Shown here piece after piece: positions 62,210 through 64,000 of a stretch of 64,000 nt of DNA. How positions within the stretch are numbered: position 1 is the first letter of the stretch; the number at the start of each line of letters is the position of its first letter. Made by a program: the position numbers and the translations under genes. The stretch is from the NCBI GenBank assembly GCA_964439265.1, contig CAYTOA010000004.1:1-64000 (forward strand), read 5' to 3'. This stretch comes from JAGVPT01 sp964439265. GTDB taxonomy: Bacteria; Bacteroidota; Ignavibacteria; UBA10030; UBA8401. The notes under the pieces were generated by a model, which saw only the letters and a program-made list of their open reading frames with translations, was not told the DNA's origin and searched no databases.

Positions 62210-63708
62210 ACTCAATGCGGATACGCAAACTGCTTATTGCAAACCGGGGTGAGATCGCCCTTCGCATTAACCGTTCAGCAGCAGAGATGGGTATTCAAAC
62301 AGTCGCTGTCTTTTCGGACGTCGATCGATGTGCTCCCTACGTGTTGAACGCGACGGAAGCCTACCCGCTCCACGGGAATTTGTCGAAGGACACATACCTC
62401 GACATGAACAAGATCATCAGTATCGCATCGAGCGCGCACTGCGATGCGATCCATCCGGGCTACGGGTTCCTGTCAGAGAATCCTGATTTTGCTGAAGCAG
62501 TGGTTTCAAGCGGCATGACATTCATCGGTCCGCCGGCTTCCGCCATGAGAGCATTGGGCAGTAAAACTTCCGCCCGCAATCTCATGAAGGAGGCAAATGT
62601 TCCGATAGTTCCCGGAACTACTTATGCGATCAAAGATGCCGATAATGCACTTAAAGCTGCCGCGGAGCTTGGATACCCACTATTGATCAAAGCTGTCCAC
62701 GGAGGAGGGGGCAAGGGAATGAGAAAGGTGGACCGAGATCTGGATGTCGTGCAGGCACTCCAACAGGCGCAATCGGAATCGATGAAAGCGTTTGGAAGTC
62801 CCGACGTCTTCCTTGAAAAATACCTGCAAAGCCCCCGGCACATAGAAATACAAGTACTTGCGGACACACACGGCAGCGTGATCTTCTTAGGAGAAAGGGA
62901 GTGCTCGATTCAGCGCAGGCACCAAAAAGTCATCGAGGAGTGTCCGAGTTCCAGGCTGCCAGAGCACGTTCGCGCAGAAATGGGGACGGCCGCTGTGAAT
63001 GCTGCTCGGAAGTGCGGTTATGTGAACGCTGGTACAATTGAGTTCCTGGTTGATTCAAATAATTCGTTTTATTTCCTTGAGATGAACACCCGGCTTCAAG
63101 TCGAACATCCGGTAACGGAATTGGTCTATGGCATTGATCTAGTCAAGACCCAGATCAGCATAGCCCAAGGCGAGAGACTTCCGTTGACGCAGGAAAAAAT
63201 AATCCCTCGTGGGCATGCAATTGAATGCAGAATCTGCGCAGAAGATCCATTTGATAATTTTCTCCCTTCTACCGGAACGATCGAGGAGTATGCTCCGAGT
63301 GAAGGGGTCGGAATCAGGCATGATTCCGGCATCATGAAAGGCTCACAGGTAGTCCACTTCTACGACCCCTTGATGGCCAAACTGGCTGTGTGGGGAAAAG
63401 ATCGAGACGAGGCAATCCAAAAAATGGGACGAGCGCTTTCGGAGTATGTCATCTCGGGGGTAGCCACCACCATTCCATTTTGCGCTTACGTTCTCTCGCA
63501 TCCTAATTTCATAGAGGCAAAATACGATATACAATTCGTAGAGAATTACTATCATCCGGACCAGATAACCAACGGCAATGATGCAGAGGTAGCGGCTTCA
63601 CTTGTTGCAGCTTCCATGCATAAATATTCCTCTCAAAAGGCCAACCATCTCGTTCCGCCTCGAACAGGGCGACCTCATCGATGGAAAGACGGCCGGATGG
63701 AAGAATAA
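62206..63708 (+). CDS. accC: Biotin carboxylase subunit (acetyl-/propionyl-CoA carboxylase type)
   Basis: 500 residues, an ATP-grasp biotin carboxylase that carboxylates the biotin of the next protein. KLLIANRGEIALRI at the N-terminus, the nucleotide loop HGGGGKGMRKV (about 165), FLEMNTRLQVEHPVTE and EDPFDNFLPSTG are hallmarks. It ends with a ~50-residue tail after the core, as in propionyl-/acyl-CoA carboxylase alpha subunits rather than AccC proper. Cotranscribed with a carrier protein gene starting 2 nt later. Propionyl-CoA is a possible substrate in view of the mutase at 12290, but this is inference. Confidence 0.9.
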   Translation: MNSMRIRKLLIANRGEIALRINRSAAEMGIQTVAVFSDVDRCAPYVLNATEAYPLHGNLSKDTYLDMNKIISIASSAHCDAIHPGYGFLSENPDFAEAVVSSGMTFIGPPASAMRALGSKTSARNLMKEANVPIVPGTTYAIKDADNALKAAAELGYPLLIKAVHGGGGKGMRKVDRDLDVVQALQQAQSESMKAFGSPDVFLEKYLQSPRHIEIQVLADTHGSVIFLGERECSIQRRHQKVIEECPSSRLPEHVRAEMGTAAVNAARKCGYVNAGTIEFLVDSNNSFYFLEMNTRLQVEHPVTELVYGIDLVKTQISIAQGERLPLTQEKIIPRGHAIECRICAEDPFDNFLPSTGTIEEYAPSEGVGIRHDSGIMKGSQVVHFYDPLMAKLAVWGKDRDEAIQKMGRALSEYVISGVATTIPFCAYVLSHPNFIEAKYDIQFVENYYHPDQITNGNDAEVAASLVAASMHKYSSQKANHLVPPRTGRPHRWKDGRMEE

Positions 63709-63710
63709 AA

Positions 63711-64000
63711 ATGGCTACTGTAATCTCCAGCATCGGCGGTAAGAAATTCAAATGGACATTTGGTTCTGATGCCTCCTCTGTGTTCCTAGGAGAATATAAG
63801 CATGTCGTTGACATACAAAAAATTTCCCCTGATCGGTATTCAATTCTCCTCGATGGCAAATCGTATCAGGCAATCATCACTAGAAATGAATTTACCTATT
63901 CCATCGTAATCCATGGAAAAATTTATAGGGTAGAAGTCGAGGGCTCAGCAAAAGAAAGAGCTGGTTTTGGCCTGGATGCTGGTGTAAAAGACCGTGCACA
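63711..64000 (+). CDS. Biotin-carrier subunit, N-terminal part
   Basis: ATG 63711, with no stop to the right edge (96 codons seen). The start MATVISSIGGKKFKWTF and the strands GKSYQAIITRN and IVIHGKIYRVEVEGSAKER form the beta-rich N-terminal part of biotin carboxyl-carrier subunits of acyl-CoA carboxylases or decarboxylases; the biotin-lysine domain (MKM) would follow outside the window. The placement right behind the biotin carboxylase supports the call. Confidence 0.75.
   Translation, partial: MATVISSIGGKKFKWTFGSDASSVFLGEYKHVVDIQKISPDRYSILLDGKSYQAIITRNEFTYSIVIHGKIYRVEVEGSAKERAGFGLDAGVKDRA

Noticed and set aside
1..64000. CRISPR array, phage, transposon or defence island
   Set aside because: No regularly spaced repeats, integrase, transposase or nuclease-defence modules were seen; base composition and gene content look uniform.

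Overview
The window is a chromosomal scaffold piece of about 50% GC, probably from an Ignavibacteria/Chlorobi-like member of the Bacteroidota-Chlorobiota group. The evidence for this is a large subtilase ending in a type IX secretion (T9SS) sorting domain, a bshC gene for bacillithiol, a stand-alone catalytic chain of a B12 acyl-CoA mutase, and promoters of the form TTG-N20-TAnATTnn, close to the Bacteroidota consensus (TTTG ... TAnnTTTG). A run of exactly 100 N inside glcD shows that this is a scaffold with at least one unclosed gap. I see no phage, insertion sequence, CRISPR array or plasmid function. The genes are ordinary chromosomal genes, mostly on the + strand and tightly packed, with many ATGA overlaps.

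Layout. 1-1304: two outer-membrane beta-barrel genes, each followed by an intrinsic terminator. 1336-12191: nadB, purF, a T9SS-type subtilase, pgsA, ftsY and mutL, almost without gaps. 12290-20325: a B12 acyl-CoA mutase chain, a UbiA-family prenyltransferase of the phosphoribosyltransferase type, the periplasmic methionine sulfoxide reductase pair msrPQ, a DUF362 protein, an EamA transporter, acylphosphatase, ispF and a PAP2 phosphatase. 20392-26365: lnt, threonine aldolase, a thioesterase, trpE, trpG and a LOG-family protein. 26374-30838: DNA polymerase X, a LiaF-like membrane protein, an unrecognised protein, endonuclease III and a tiny membrane zinc-ribbon protein. 30911-34351: an HD hydrolase and then a four-gene sulfur-carrier cysteine pathway (cysM, a JAMM protease, a CysO-like carrier and a MoeZ-like activator). 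34438-40474: another beta-barrel protein with an unusual leader, tyrosine phenol-lyase (- strand), glcD and glcF, and a Tat-exported asparaginase. 40670-44404: tRNA-Leu(CAA) and a 1178-residue surface protein. 44528-53736: the classic rimP-nusA-infB-rbfA-truB-ribF-rpsO-pnp translation/RNA cluster. 53790-64000: aroA, an ABC ATPase, bshC (-), a short-chain dehydrogenase, a YqeY protein, CvpA, MutS2, biotin carboxylase and the start of its biotin-carrier partner.

How the genes fit together. The cysM-mec-cysO-moeZ block encodes a complete path in which a small ubiquitin-like protein carries sulfur as a C-terminal thiocarboxylate. Its carrier ends in Gly-Gly-Met-Tyr rather than Gly-Gly, so the neighbouring JAMM protease may have to trim it first. 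The mutase at 12290 and the biotin carboxylase plus carrier at 62206-64000 could both serve propionyl-CoA/methylmalonyl-CoA metabolism. msrPQ and bshC indicate defence against oxidants and thiol stress. Tyrosine phenol-lyase, threonine aldolase, asparaginase and glcDF suggest a heterotroph that uses amino acids and hydroxy acids.

The most unusual things seen are the Gly-Gly-Met-Tyr carrier, a pair of mutually exclusive hairpins over the ribosome-binding site of the gene at 34438, a terminator-like hairpin between the rimP operon promoter and rimP, and the mixed active-site residues of the acyl-CoA mutase.
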